DNA of 64,000 bases from Massospora cicadina (GCA_022478985.1 JAKSZP010012137.1:1-64000), one strand, 5' to 3'. Numbered from the stretch's first letter, positions 1-13,752 are shown. The notes: generated from the sequence alone by a model not told the origin. Numbers and translations: made by a program.

Positions 1-3000
1 CTTGATACTGATTCCACAACTACTAGAAGTTTATTAGTATCCTTTTTTTTGCTTATAAACTGGATTTTTAGCAGCCTCCCAGGAAAAGACAATGGCACTG
101 ACTGTGGGTAAGAATGGTTTGATAAGGGTCACACCTCAGACAAATCTTTATAGATAGGGTCTATGCAGCGCTTCTCTTTCATATGTACATTTCATAAACC
201 TGATATGTTGAAAGTGGTGATTTATCAGGGTTAACAAGGATTACTACAGTTAGATTTAGATGGATTAATTTGAATAATAAACCCTATAAGTCAATCATGA
301 ATCCTAATAAATTATTCCATTTGATGTATCTCTTGATTTCTTCCCAATCCTTCAGCATAGTCTGATAGATTAGTTGCACTCATAACCTTTATATTCTTCC
401 AAGATAGTGCTTTCATGATTTTCAATTAGTAACACTGTATATGGCTCTTGCATCTTTGAGTAAATGACTAAATATGGGCCACTTTGGTGCAAAGAAGGTT
501 TACAGCATTAACCTAATTTGCACATTCAAAATCAGTGCATTAATCTTGATGTACTAAGTGTGAGTTTGTGGCGTCTTTTATGTAGAAATAAGTATAGCAT
601 TTCGCCTAGTTACTTGGACAGGCAAACTACTGTGCTATGTGAGGCCTCTGACCTGCTGATTTCAGTTATGTAATAATTGGTTTTCCGATGCAATTCTTCC
701 CTTTAATTTCCTATATGTTAAACTATGACGTAGCTTAATTCAATATGGTTCTGGGACAATTGAGTATTTACTTATTATCTCTATTGGACCTAGAACTCCA
801 CTTTAATAAGAGAATTTTACCTACAATTGAGAGTAATTAATTGTTGTTGTCATGCCAGAATCAGGTCAATCTGGATTAAGGAATATTTATCATAATCATG
901 GCCATGAACAGCAAAGGAATGCATGTTATAATGAACTCACCTTATAGATGAGTATGTTTAGGAAATGAGTTCAAGTTATAAATATACCAGTGCCTGGCAT
1001 AAAAGAAACCTTTTTTATATTTACTGTAATATATTCTATCTGATTATTTATGCAATAGATATTCTAAATAATTTTAAGTAGTATTCACGTGCTTATACAT
1101 CCCAAAGGGAAGTAATTAGCTTGTTTCTTTCTTGAGAAGTAGACCTGATTGTGTAAATGAAATATCTACTTTTAAAAAAAGACATAGGGTCTCATGTTAC
1201 TTTTATGGCCAGTAGACTTAAGAGCAGTGAGTGTATCAGAGCTACTTGACATTTTTTGTAAAATTGGAGAATCAACCTTCCTGTTGGTCCAGATGACCAG
1301 TCTCTACATCTGGACAGAGAGCAATTCCCTCACAGAAGCAGGAGGAGGCCCAAGCCCCCAGTATCCTTTCTCTAAAATCAGTGATCTAGCTCATATGGTA
1401 TATGAGTGGTGGATTACTGCCTTGGCTTCAAAAGAAACTCTCTCTGCCCCATCACTCTTATAATTTGATAAAAATTATTGAAGGGTTTGCAGAGAATTGG
1501 TTTGGTTTAGGGCCTTCCAGCAGTACCCTTAGGCTCACACCAAGTGTGGCCTAGTCACTAATAAGTTCTAAGGAACCATCCCTCCTCCCCCAACTAACTA
1601 TATGTGCCAAAATTCGCCTAATAAGTTTGATCAAGTTTTTAAATTAATGATTCAGATCATGGATCAAACCTGTGTATCATAAAATTTATGACAAAAACCT
1701 GTACAATTTAAATATTGATAGGTTAAGTCATGTTGGAAATGGTGTTGGTTAATTATCTACCTGGCAAATTTTTTCAGGTTTGGCATTATTCTTCTTGATT
1801 TCTCCTCAATCCAGTGGACAGGCAGCCATACCATATCATGCCATCTGAGACCTTTAATATCTTTGATAACTTTATCACTAGAATCCTAGTATGACTTTTA
1901 GGGTGTCTAACAAAAGGCTTAGTCAGCACAAATTTACGCTTCCTTTTTTCCCCTCCTATATATAGTCAAAAATATTCCTTAGGGTAGGTTGCCAGTTTAT
2001 TCTTTAGATTTCCTCTTTTTATATTTTCTTATTAAGCAGAAATTTTTTGTTGCACCTTTTTTGTGTAATATGCCTCCACACTGCCTTGCTGATTTTTGCT
2101 TAAATTCTCTTGAAATTCATTCCACCATGCGCAATCTAATTTTAAATTTTTGAGTGGGCTTCCCAATCTTCAGATCTGCCGTTACTCCCTGCCCTCCATG
2201 AGATTGAAATGACTACCTCCACTATTATGGTTTCTGATCTGCTTTGCATGCCACATAGGCTGTAATTCACCTTATTTTATATTGACTCACCCCATTTTGG
2301 GTGTGATTAATGCTTATTTGGTCACAATCCATTTTCGCAATATTTATTAAAAATGATCCACCATATTTAAAAATTTCCAAACAGCTGAACTTCTTGAAGG
2401 GGCTGTCTCCCTCCATACCTCTCCCACCCTTCTGAGTTGCACCATGTGGAAAAAATCAAGCCGCGGAGAATCTAGAAGAATTGACCAAGATCAAATTAGA
2501 TGAGACAATTTCCCCTAATTCAGCCTTCTGACTTGTTGTAGGTGCCTTTGGTATATATTTGAACAGGTTTTCCTCTCTTAATCCTTAAAACACATTTTAA
2601 ATATCATTGGAGTATCTGAGCCTCTGGCATTCTTTACCATCAAAAGTGCACTGACAAACCCTCTCTATGTGGACATCTTCTACAAATTAGGTGCAGCCCT
2701 GACATTTCCTAATCATGAGTAGTAATATTTTTGTAAGAAAGTCTAAAATCTCAATTTCCCCTTGTCAAGTATCTTATTTTGTACTATTAGCTAAATCTCA
2801 ACAACTATTTTTCCCAAGGGTTCATCAGTGACGTCTACATCATATTTTTCTTAAATGGGCCGATAAGCTTCTCCTAAAACTATCAGTAATGCGTTAGGAA
2901 TATGGGTTTGTTAAGGCTGACTTGTGATATATAATGAGCTCTTCATATGAGCTTCTTGGATCTCATCAACCTATACATATTTATTATTAATCTCTGCCCT

Positions 3001-4494
3001 TGGGTTTTAGATATAATGGCCAGAAGTGTCATATCATTCTAAGGTTTATGTCACTTGGCTTTTGTACCATTTCTTTAAAGAAAACCTGTGCACCAGGTGA
3101 GGGTTTTATAGATTAAATTTTCATGAGCAGAGAATCTTTGTTTATGACATTACTGATGGTGATCTGCGGCCACCCTAGAAATAAAAGTCACGAAAATCAA
3201 ATAAGCTTTTTTCTGTATCTGAATGTCCAACAACCTGGAGATCATGAAACAATGATTTCAATAAAGTATTTAGTGGTTGGGTTACTATGTTAGGACTGAG
3301 CGTATCAAGTGAAAACTGGGCTATAAGTGTATGTGTCTTAACACCCACTACAACAGCCACAGCCTACAATGCTGCGTTCTAACCCTGAGAGTGGAATACC
3401 TTAAATAGGTTGGGTTTTGGGTCATTAAAAAGGGTTAGAGTGAGGGTGTGATTCTCTCAGTAATGTTAGATAGATATTCATTACATTTTGACTAAAGAAT
3501 TTATCATAAGTTTCCTCCTAATTGAAGCTAACAGGCGCCTTTTCCATGGCCTTGATATTAATAACACAGCATTTGTTATATAATCAAGTTATTAAAAGTA
3601 GGGGTTTTATGGTATATACTTGAAAATTAAGTGAAAATGGCCCAACACCCTACCATTATTAGGTGCTTAATCTGAAAGTTGGCAGGTGGGGAGGTGGGCC
3701 TAGACAAACAACAATGTAGAAATTTAAATCTCCTTTTTAAAGGGTTCTAATGGAGTTCAAAAGTTATATATTGGTAATACATAAACAATTGATTTAGATT
3801 GACCATACTATTCATGATGAGTTTGATCTCCATTTCAAATATCAGATTTTTCTTTGACTCCATCTAAACTTGAAGGTTTGTTTATTCCCTTTGTATACCT
3901 TTTCTATAAAACTTAGGGCTTTTTTAGGATTCGTTAGATATACAACTTTCACTTGGGAATACCCTGGTATAAAATTTTTAGCAAAATATATTCCTTGTTG
4001 AGCTTTCTGTTTGTAAGGGGAGTTTTTGCCTTTTATACTGCATCTAATTAAATTTTTATATTCATCAAAGAGCTTTCTGATTTACATTACCTATATTTCT
4101 GCTGAACTTGAACTAATAAAAGGTTTGAGATTGAAAATTGAGTGCAAGGTGAAGGAAGTCTAACAAGGAGGGGAAGCATTTATTCAACGCTCATTCACAA
4201 TATGTCCCAAATCCTCATTATAGTCAATGGTAACGCCTTAGTGTTTGTGCTTCCTTTGGTTATAAAAAGTAGTGTAAAATTTGATCTACCTGGTTATCTG
4301 CAGCTAGGAACCTTACATATATAAAGAGAAATTTTAATAGATTGTAATAAGTTCTAGCTTACTTAATCTAAATAAAGTTTTTGTTGCAATTACAATAACA
4401 TAATAATTCAATTGGTTTATGCTTCATTCTTTAGCTTGGTTGCATCATCTTTTTAGTTTTTATCATATAGCTATACTTATATTATATATTTATG
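1..4494. other. AT-rich spacer without a recognisable gene
   Basis: No reading frame here is long or protein-like enough to call a gene, and no RNA gene is visible. Composition is AT-rich with scattered homopolymers. The only interpretable piece is a short LTR-like coding relic around 1383-1463. The rest may be old repeats decayed beyond recognition. Confidence 0.6.
1383..1463 (+). repeat. Relic of a coding LTR from a chromodomain Gypsy family
   Basis: The forward frame at 1383-1424 reads DLAHMVYEWWITALA, nearly the same peptide found about 100 nt into the LTRs of Gyp-B (DLAHMVDERWVTALP) and Gyp-C. The DNA also resembles those LTRs (GATCTMGCTCAYATGGTA). LTR ends, partner LTR and internal domains are not recognisable, so this is probably an old solo-LTR fragment. 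A chance match cannot be excluded from one short stretch. Confidence 0.45.
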
Positions 4495-4589
4495 TTAATT
4501 TTAGATTACTAGCTTTTCTTTCCCATTACTATCACTTTTAGTAACACAATTCTACGCAATTTCTCCAAGATTGAAAATCAACCAGGAAT

Positions 4590-5675
4590 GTGAGCAAATT
4601 TGTCCGCAACAACACCAGTTGGGCGAAAGTGGCCAGCATGAAAGGCCTGAAGCCCTCCCAACCCACCGTGGAAAAATGCCCCGGTGGAATGTTGACACAC
4701 CCTCCCACCAAAAAGGGTGAGTACAGCGCCGCACCCAGAGTTTTGCAATTTCTGCAAAAAATGGGCGCATATACCAAAATAGAACACTCCCAACCCCTGT
4801 CCTCCCTTGATCATGGCCTTAGAATTTATGGTCAGTAATACTTCCCTCAAATCGTGGGAAAAAATGGGGAAGGCCTTCTCCACAACTTTTCCAAACACCG
4901 TCTCAGTAAATTATAAAAATTTACATAGAGGATGGGTGGATGTTGGGTTCATGTCCGCGGAAGAAGTGGCAGAAGCAGCAAAAATTGTATTCTCCATAAA
5001 GATTTCCAATGAAGACCACACCATCCGCATGGTGCACACACAATGGAATGAGGCAAATGACCTATTCATCATATTTGACTGACTCCTGAGCACCGTGCAC
5101 CATGATATCCTTGCAGATGAGCTCCGCGGGGGCCTCAAAGTTATGGCATAATCAAATAGTTTGAATTTGAGAAATTCCCCCTCCTGCCCCGCCTGTGTAC
5201 AGGGAAGGCAATAGCCATTATAGAACCCAATCAGGATGTGGTAGAGGATATCACCCTCATTCCCCGCACAGTGACCATCAACCTCCCCAATGGCAGCGTA
5301 TCTCGCCCCTTCTGCATCACACCAGAACACACCCCACCTATCTGCGAATTCTGCTCAGCTATAGGCCACAAAGACCACACATGCCCCATCAAGTGCAGGA
5401 TTGAAGCACCAGAATTTTGTGAGGACAATATGGATGAAACAAGCCCAACTTTTGGCAAAATTAAGGACTCCACTTTCGCCTTCTATTGGGGCAAAAGAGC
5501 TGAAGTTGCTTTGGTCAAACCCATTTTGTGCAAGGACCGCTGTCATGCACAGACCACCCACAAGCAGGCCGCGAGTTCTGCCAAGACCCAAACCCACACC
5601 ACAATTTCCCCAGAACAGATTCAGGTGGATGCCATGGCAGCACAGCGGAATAACCAATCAGATCTCCACATATAA
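4590..5675 (+). pseudogene. LINE ORF1 (gag-like nucleic-acid-binding protein), frameshifted
   Basis: This is the first ORF of the LINE. In intact relatives it binds the element RNA and forms the ribonucleoprotein. It survives in at least three frame blocks (about 4590-4838, 4807-5082 and 5238-5675). The last block has a canonical knuckle, CEFCSAIGHKDHTC (Cys-x2-Cys-x4-His-x4-Cys), near 5341-5382, followed by a Thr/Gln/Pro-rich tail. An ATG at 4588 is followed at once by TGA, so the true start is unclear; the 4590 frame opens with GTG. Two frame changes and stops rule out a full product. Assignment as ORF1 rests on position before the endonuclease and on the zinc knuckle. Confidence 0.82.
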
Positions 5676-6063
5676 CCCAACGCAACCAAAATGATGAATT
5701 TTTTGAACACACCCAATCAAACACCTCCAACAAAGTGGGAGCAGATCCACCTTGCACCACTGTGGATCCTCCCAGCCAATCATGTGTAATAAGCGATGAT
5801 ATGGAAGACCATTTCAGCCAATCACAATGTGACAACACTTATGCACAAAACCCAATCACCTCAACTCCAAGTTTCTGCCCATCAAACCCACAGGCAAGTG
5901 GCAAAAAAAAATTTGCTGATGGGGAAAAAGCCAACCCACACCAAACCCAAACTCCACGGAGTAATCCAAGCCAGAAGAAACCAAACAAAACCAGTACTAA
6001 TACCGCTGACCAACACACTGGAACCAATCTGGCTAATCAGCCCCATACTCACAGTATGACCTG

Positions 6064-9000
6064 TGATAAGGAACTGGGTGACCTCAGTGGGTCACCCCAG
6101 CATTCCTGATGTGCGGACTACCACAATCAACATAGGGACGCTCAACGTTGCGGGAGCCAAGGCCCCCATGTCCCAGGCCAAAAAATGGCTTTCCTGCACA
6201 ATATCCCCGTGGACATCTTGGCCATCCAAGAACCCCACTGTCCACTGGGGAGGAGGAGTCATGATCAACCATGCTCCTTCCAGCCAAATCCTTTTGGACA
6301 TACCACTGTGGGGTGGTAATTCAAACAAATTGTGACCCTCCAGTAAATATCTAAAGCACATACTCCCACCTGGAGGGACAGCTGCTTCTAGTGGACCTCA
6401 AGTGGAATGGAGAAAATTTCGCCATGGCATGTGTGTATGCCCCAAATGATCCAAATGACTGCCAAATTTTTTTCTGATAACCTCTCAATCCCTTTTGCTG
6501 AGGCAACGTTTTTTGCAGGAGATTTCAATTGCTGGCTTAATGCCATTACCAACTGCTGGCCCAAGTCTAAGGCTATACCCCGCGGCCACATGGAACTATG
6601 CATACTAAAGGCAATGCTGGGCCTATGTGACACCATTCCCAAACAAGCCCCACCCTGGCCAACATGACGAGGCCCCACCACAACAATAACCAGCTGGTCT
6701 CAATGACCCAGATTGACCTGATGCTCGCCCCTATAGACTTCTAGCACCGAGTATCAGATTTTACAACAACAATTATCCCTTTCTCCAACCACTGGATGGT
6801 CTTAATAGCATTATCATCCTCGAAAAGATACAAAAAGCCACCAACCTGGCACAGAGTTCACCCAAGCACCATCCATCTTCCAGAGCTTAAACTTTGGATT
6901 GAGATGGTGCTAACAACACAGCAAGAAAGATGACCACCCAACGGGAACCCTATCGCCAAGTGGAAATATTCAAGGCTCGCGCAACCAAGAAAGCCTGCCA
7001 CCTGAACTCCAGAAAAACAGCCGCAATGTCCGCGACAATCAACAAGGCTATCAGACAGCTTCATCACTTAGAAAAACAACGCACCTCATGAGGGATACAC
7101 CCCCCAATGTGGCCGCCTGTGGTTTCAGCTATCCACACAGGTAAACTCCCTCTTTAGAAAACACCAGCATTACACCAAAGTATGCTAAAAATCAAAATAC
7201 ATTTTATCTGGAGAAACTCACATGGCCCAATTTTTCCGCTGTTTTACCTATTTCAACTTTGGCGACTTGCACACAGGTCTGCCGAGAAGATGACACACTG
7301 GCATCCACACCATCGGAAATATCAGCTGAATTACACCAATTTTACACTGACCTGTACACGGCGGATTTTGCATCACTTAGAGAAATTGAAAAAATTTTAT
7401 CATCCACTAATATTAACACTATAGCTGGTCAACCAGACCTTGTAGCACCCATCACTAAAGATGAACTATAGAAGTAATAAGATCAACCCCATGCAACAAG
7501 TGCCCTGGGCCTGATGGCCTACCATATGAATCTTTCAAAAATTAATTTGAATATATCACCAATATTACTGGCAACTATGAATAAGTGCCTGGAAGACACA
7601 TCCTACTACCTGGCGGCCAAAACGCATATGTGGTCACACTCTTAAAAAAGGAGACCAGGAAGACCTAAACAACTGGCATCCAATTGCTCTCACCAACACC
7701 AACAAAAATACTAACTAAAATCTTAGCCAAATGTCTGGGTTGCATTACTCAGACATCCCTCTCCCCCCATCAGTTTGGCTTCATCCCAAATTGCTCAATT
7801 TGGGATAACATCCCACAATTGCCAACATCTGCCAAGCTAACCCATAGGCGCCCTTGCTTTCCTGGACCAAAAGAAAGCATATGACCAAGTGCACTGGGGT
7901 TACCTAGAACAGTGTCTAAAAGATTTCAACCTACCACCCCGCTTTATAAACTGGGCGCTCCTCCTAACGCGCTCAGCCAGGTTTGCAATCAGAGGCCCAG
8001 GTTTCCTAACTGACACCATCACCCCCAAAGGGGCCTTAAACAAGGTGACCCGCTTAGCCCCCTACTATATAATTTTACCCTTGACCCTCTCTCTGCATTG
8101 CAAAAACAAAGCTCACTGGAATCAGGTTGGAGGGACAACTACCAACCAAAATGCTAGCCTTTGCTGATGACTGCGTTGTTGGAGTCTCAGGCAATAGGGA
8201 TGCCAGGGGCGATTGAGCGCATTATTAACCAGTATGAGTCAGTGAGTAACGCCATGCTGAACAAACAGAAAACAGAGGTAAATGTTATGGCAAATTCAGT
8301 TTGAACTGGGCCCCACCCCTCACACCACCACACAAACCAACCAACCACACATCCAACCACACAACAACGATCCAAGCCAGTAAAACCACTGTGTTTACCC
8401 TTTGCACACCACCCCCACCACCAACCCAGTCTGTCATCTGGGCATATGGCTCAAAGCCGGTGGATATGCACTTGACACCATCAAAACCAACATTTTGGAC
8501 AACATCACAAAAAATGACATGTATGCGTAGGAGTAAAGCTAGTTTAACCAGAAGAGTTGTGTTAGCCAACTCTGATCTTGTCAAAGTTATGGTTTGCTGC
8601 CCACGCGGTTCCCTTCTCCACCAACTTTACCAACGCAGTTTACAAGCTCCTGCAGAACTGGCTATGGTCTGGTTACCGCGCACCTGTCAGGCTGGAGACC
8701 ATGTACAGCCCACGGAATAAAGGCGGGATGGGGCTGCTCAACTTCACAGAAAGAGCAACGCAAATCCTAGGCTCATGGGTAGCTCTTACAATGTCACCCA
8801 ACCCACCATCCCCCCACTAGGCTAAGGCAGCCCAAACCAACTTTGCAAGGGCACTACATCTGAGGTCCCCCTCCAAACCTGCAACTCTGATGAAATACTT
8901 TGCAACACATCCAACTGCCACTGGACCGCACAACACCAACCGGTATTTCAAACGCATCCTGTACAACCTAAGACAGGGGGATTGGAGCTTCTCCTATGCA

Positions 9001-9701
9001 CAGCAATCTAAAGACTCTCACCCTCAAACTGGTTACGTGCAACTCCACAGGGGACAAACAGTGTCTAACAACGCACTGCCCCACTACCACCCTTTCCTCT
9101 TTCCCAGATTGACTACTTAGACCACCAAGACATCCCATATGACTTGTGCACCCAAAAGCAGGTGTGGGACCTCATCACCTGCCCCCTCTTATCCCCACAA
9201 GTATGCTCCACAGTGTGGTGATACATGCGCCGTACATTTAGAACAGCTGGCCATACTTTCTCAATGTTCAAGACATGCACCATCTGCGGCGGACTCAACA
9301 CACTAGCACACCGCCTGGAAGAGTGCCTGCCATCCGCACATATCTGGGCCAATGTGATGCACTTGTTTCAACAATCACCTACAGCCAAATTCCAACTATC
9401 TCGAGATATCCTGGCACTCAACATGACCTCACCTATCCCCCAGACACTAAGGGCTCTAATTGTGAGCACTGCAATATGGTCCATTCACACAATTACCCTT
9501 GACGCTTTCAATGGGATCCTCCACAATTTCAACCAAGCCATCATCAGGTTCCACAGCCATTTGGCCAACCACTTCCAAGCCTGGCTGTTTGGCTCACTCC
9601 AACACAAATGGAAGAAATGGATGGGCAACTGGATTCCAATCTGGTTCCTTTGTTATGACATTAAAAACCTCACAGTCTTCATAGGCGGTACACCCTACTA
9701 G
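6064..9701 (+). pseudogene. LINE ORF2 (APE endonuclease, reverse transcriptase, C-terminal zinc motif), broken
   Basis: ORF2 would nick the target and copy the element RNA. Domains in order, across several frames: endonuclease start INIGTLNVAGA near 6127; DILAIQEPH near 6214 with the metal-binding Glu; AGDFN with GDFN at 6518-6529; IDLMLAP and SNHW near 6710-6795, where the usual SDH reads SNH. RT follows with CPGPDG near 7497, HQFGFIPN near 7770, FLDQKKAYDQVHWGYLE near 7860-7910, and the catalytic box FADD at 8160-8171, which is intact. A Cys/His motif, TCTICGG...HRLEEC, lies near 9270-9325. Frame changes separate nearly every block, so no functional product is possible. The remaining motifs are typical of L1/Tx1-type ORF2. 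Confidence 0.9.
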
Positions 9702-9909
9702 CCCCTGAACTGCCATGCCACTTAAGGTCAGTCATCCACCACCCGTGGCTCCTAGCCACACCCAAGTGTCCAAGCCATATCTTTTGAGTTCCTTTGTTTT
9801 TCGCTCTCTTCCTTTTCTGTTTTCCATTTTCCTCTTCCCTACATATCAGATGTATCTGTCCCCTGGTCGACCATCCTTGAATAAATAAAAAAATTAATTT
9901 TAGATTACT

Positions 9910-12689
9910 TGCATTTAAAATACATATCATGTAATTTAAAAGGAATGAGTAGCTTATTGAGATTTTAAAATAAAGTTTTGGGAAGCAATTGATAAAAAAC
10001 TCTAATCTATTTGTTCTTCTATAAATTAATTTATACAATACATAGCACTTGGTGTAGCTAAAAGAAGCTTACTGATAGTACTTAAGTTTTGAGAAGATTG
10101 ATATCAAAAACTAATGGTAACTTAGTGTATGAATGTGCCTTGAGTTTGAACTACTTCTATCTGTTATAGCCTAATTAGATTTTAAATTTAATTGAGCTAA
10201 ATTATAATATAAAATTAATAACAAGGTTAATAGGCTACTTATCTTTAGACTAGAAAAATACCTAAAGGTGTAGGGTTCTATTATTTCAAAAATTTAGTAT
10301 TAGTTTGATCTATATATCTACAAACTTATCAGGATTTACTTTTTCTCTTCTTACATATTTTTTTGTTTAATTAAAGTATATTTGCTGTTATATATAAGCT
10401 TAATTATTTTTGAATCTGATAAGGATTTAGTAGAAACTTAAGAATTGTAATCATTTACATAGATACTATAATCTTTTAGAGTTAATGATAACCATAGGTA
10501 TAGTTTTATAATTTAAATGATATATAATTTCTATTGCTAATATATAATACTTTTAACTGTTTTAATATCATATTTTATTGAAAATATACAAAATTCTCAC
10601 TTATTAAAAAGTATATAGTGTTATATACAAAACCTGCAATACTTTCTATAGTTCTAATTGTTGAAAATTAAGTATAAACTAGGCTCATACACAAACTTAT
10701 AGCATATAATTTTTAAAAGCTATATAAAAGTCAATTTTAGTAGGTAAATTTTAGGAAGATAGACAAATGGATGTTTATTATGTATAAAATATAACTGCTG
10801 CTATAGTCAGCTAAATGGTTTATATAGTGTAGATATCTAAAGTATATGGATGTTAAAGAAATGATAGAACTTTTTTAATTAATCACTATTGATATTAAGA
10901 GTTTTTTAACTCCTTCAATTTCATTTGTTATGCTCAAAGTTACCTCTATATTTTAAACTGTAGTTAATATTCCTAAACATGATTATCTTTTGGAATAAAA
11001 AACAAATAAATGTTTAATAATATTTATTTAATATATCTATTTTAATAAATCACTAGGGGCCATTAATATATGTGCAATATATACTGCACATAATACTTAC
11101 ATCAATATAATATTAATTAAAAATTACAGATGCTATACTACTAATGCTTATAACATAATATGTAAAAATAAATATGTCTACTGTATATAGGCTATTAAAA
11201 TTTCAAAATTTTGAATAGTATGGATTTAGAACCAATGTGCACTATATAGTCAATATTGTAATATAAATTTCTTAATGATATTATATTCATTTATATAGAT
11301 ATGATGAGCTGAAAAATATACATTCTGTCTATAGATAAAATTAAATGAACTCACCAATGTCAATATGTCTATATATTCACTATTTTATTCTATAATAATA
11401 TATATTATCTAAATATATTATATTATATTTGTAAGTATCACTTAAGTTAAAAAAGCTTAATTTTATATACAGAGGAATCTTGAAAATGCATATATTACTT
11501 TAAACTTTTTGAATATATAATTTGCTTTATAAAAATTTCAATACAGAAATAAAACTAATATTTAATGTTTCACCAGTTACCACAACAATTACTAAGATAC
11601 TAGATGTAAAACTGCATGTACTGCAAGGATATAATATCCATATGTGAAACCTTGGGTTTAAAATAATATTTTAAATAACTTTGGTTATATAAATTTCTTG
11701 GTATTGAGGTCTTAGAATTAAAAGTTTTCCTCTTATGATAACTTTTGTTCTTATATATCATTACAATATAAAGTGAAAAAACCTTATATTGGGTACCTGC
11801 TGTGAGCGTGCAAAGTTTCATTAAAGTGATTTATAGATCATGTGATCACCATGAACAAATGGAGATCCCATTAGAGACATATCAAAGTAGAAAGTTTGTA
11901 ATGTATAAATCTTGTCTATTTTTAGCTGATATAGTCTAAAATCTGAACTATGAAAATATTAAGCATAGGTAGATGCTGATAAAAATTCACTATATTAAAG
12001 TGACATTTTAAAAATGATTGTATGGAATTTGTTATTCATTAAACGCAGACGTGCAAGGTCTAAACTGAAAAGGTTAACTGCAGTGATTGGCAACTTCATG
12101 AAGCCATCTTTTTTTTTAGTACTAGATGGTCCCAACCCAAGGGGGTCATGAAGCCATCTTTTGATTAACTAAATGTAATAAACAATTCATCTAATTCTGC
12201 TTTTTACTCATACAATTAACAGTATGGATTTGATATGCTCTATTAATATGGGATAAGTAATAAGCGTTAAAATTATGTATAAAATTTTCTGATGGCCTTA
12301 TGGATTATGATTATTCTTGAGAATATATCACATGCATGATATATAAATGTATGTCTAGTTGACTTAATCTTAGATATTTTGTTATATCTTGAATAATTGT
12401 TGAAAAGGTTAAGATTATAAAATCCTAGATTACATAAAATATTTTGTTCAGTAATAACCTAGATGAAATAAATGGTAACTGACACAAGGTGAAAAAACTA
12501 GAGGAACATTTAACCTTTGTATTAGTGACATTAGCAAAGATTTAAGAGTAGATGTTTGGGCGTTAATATAAATTTAACCATATATTGACATTATATATGT
12601 GCTATGGCTGAGGTTTTAGTTAAAAATTTGAGTAGCGCATAACTGAAACATGATGATTATGTGATGTCATGCATTGATGATGAAATTGG
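9910..12689. other. AT-rich spacer without a recognisable gene
   Basis: Very AT-rich, with many TATATA and poly-T runs and only short open frames with low-complexity translations. The single structured item is the micro-insertion at 12096-12162. No RNA gene, LTR or coding motif was recognised. Confidence 0.65.
12096..12162 (-). repeat. 33-bp retroposed micro-insertion with 17-bp TSD
   Basis: TCATGAAGCCATCTTTT occurs at 12096-12112 and again at 12146-12162. Between them lie only 33 bp. On the minus strand they end in ACCATCTAGTACT followed by an A run. This is the anatomy of an extremely 5'-truncated target-primed insertion. The same 13-nt 3' end plus A run forms the second micro-insertion at 28766-28785, so both descend from one RNA family. 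Confidence 0.82.
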
Positions 12690-12694
12690 ATTGG

Positions 12695-13088
12695 TGTTAT
12701 CATACAGGTCATTAATTTCATAATAATAGTATATTGGAATAGTAATTACCCATTTGATAAATATTCATTTCTTATCCTGATTTCAGTTGATTCTTCTAGA
12801 ATATTCTAGGCACTGAAATATCCCCTAGAAAAAGGTATAAATACCTTCAATTATTAGAACAATAAAGTATCAGACTATAGAGATTAAATTCCTGTTGTGG
12901 TTGTTATCTTTACGCTTTAAGAGATCTTCTTCCCCTGGGCGTTTTTAGTCATAAACACCCAGGATGACTGATTATGAATGCCAGTTTGATGATCCTGAAA
13001 ACTCTGAGAATTATGCTACGCCACAAGCCACCCATCAGGGGAATACAGCAGAAGACACTAGTTACCCAAAAAATTAGTGATTCTGCCA
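12695..13088 (+). repeat. 5' LTR of Gyp-A
   Basis: It aligns along its length with 23737-24416 apart from the SINE there. Shared landmarks are CATTTGATRAATATTCATTT, CACTGAAATATCCC, a TATAAATACCTT box near 12836, ACAATAAAGTATCAGA and TTTTAGTCATAAACACCCAG. It starts TGTTATC and its 3' limit near 13088 (...TGCCA) is the least certain edge. The gag ATG appears to lie inside it at 12963. Confidence 0.75.
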
Positions 13089-13752
13089 GAGAAACTTCAA
13101 ATGCCTTCCAGAGCCAGGCTGCGACCCTGACATTATTGAAACTCTACACAAGGTAAACCCTAGAGAAATTTGAAAATGGGTTGATAGATTAATGGTTAGA
13201 AGCCTATAGCTCCTGGGGTGATGACTATGATGTGAGTGGCCACCAATGACTCTGCAAGGTGCCCAGCCTTCTAACAGGTGTGGCAAGGAGGTGGAATAGT
13301 GCCAACCTCCAAGTTGACACCTGAGGTAAATGGCAGGAGCATGACCATGCCAAGTTTTGTTTATCCACCACACAACTATGGGAGAAGTTATGACACATAT
13401 TCCTTAAGAATCATGATAATATCACCCATTCCTTGACAAATTTGAAGATCTACTTGGGCATTGGCACCAGTCTGGCACCTAACGCTGTGATGATATGGAC
13501 TAACAATTATTAGAATGGTTTATTGTTGCCCTAGAAGAACCATATCTAAATTCTGTCCTTGTTGCCCAACTTTCATGCGCTAACCTTGCCGTTGAAGTCT
13601 GCCGTCAATATGCTCACCTCACCAGTGACGCCTGCAAAACCAACCACTAGAAGGATGGAGTTAGAGGAGGAAGAACCTGAGGGTGAGGCTGCCCCAAAGT
13701 TCCATCATATCAGCCCTCCCTCTGAGTTTATCAAGCAGATGAATGCCCTCAC
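12963..13752 (+). pseudogene. Gyp-A gag, first part (starts in the LTR, cut by Gyp-A2)
   Basis: The frame opens at ATG 12963 with MTDYECQFDDPENSENYATP. The second LTR copy at 24297 has a related start (MTGDCQIDSPETPESYTMHQ), which supports a real gag N-terminus encoded within the LTR. It then breaks with tandem stops near 13074. A later block, 13559-13752, has an acidic stretch (MELEEEEPEGE) and ends KQMNALT at the Gyp-A2 insertion point. The frame resumes after 19676. Capsid homology is not obvious to me; assignment rests on position before the zinc knuckles and protease. Confidence 0.6.

Larger units (their letters stand above)
4511..9893 (+). mobile_element. Full-length non-LTR retrotransposon (L1/Tx1-like LINE), inactivated
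   Basis: The element is bounded by a perfect 16-bp target-site duplication, TTAATTTTAGATTACT, at 4495-4510 and 9894-9909. A short A-rich tail (AATAAATAAAAAAA) precedes the right copy. Inside are an ORF1 with a CCHC zinc knuckle and an ORF2 with an APE-type endonuclease, a reverse transcriptase with FADD, and a C-terminal Cys/His motif. This is the order of L1/Tx1-clade LINEs, which insert by target-primed reverse transcription. Both ORFs are broken by frameshifts and stops, so the copy cannot move by itself. The intact TSD and near-complete length suggest one full-length insertion that decayed afterwards. Clade placement is from motif style only. Confidence 0.92.

Noticed and set aside
4578..4898. 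Minus-strand frames over the LINE and the Gypsy bodies
   Set aside because: They are antisense shadows of recognised coding blocks and show no family resemblance.
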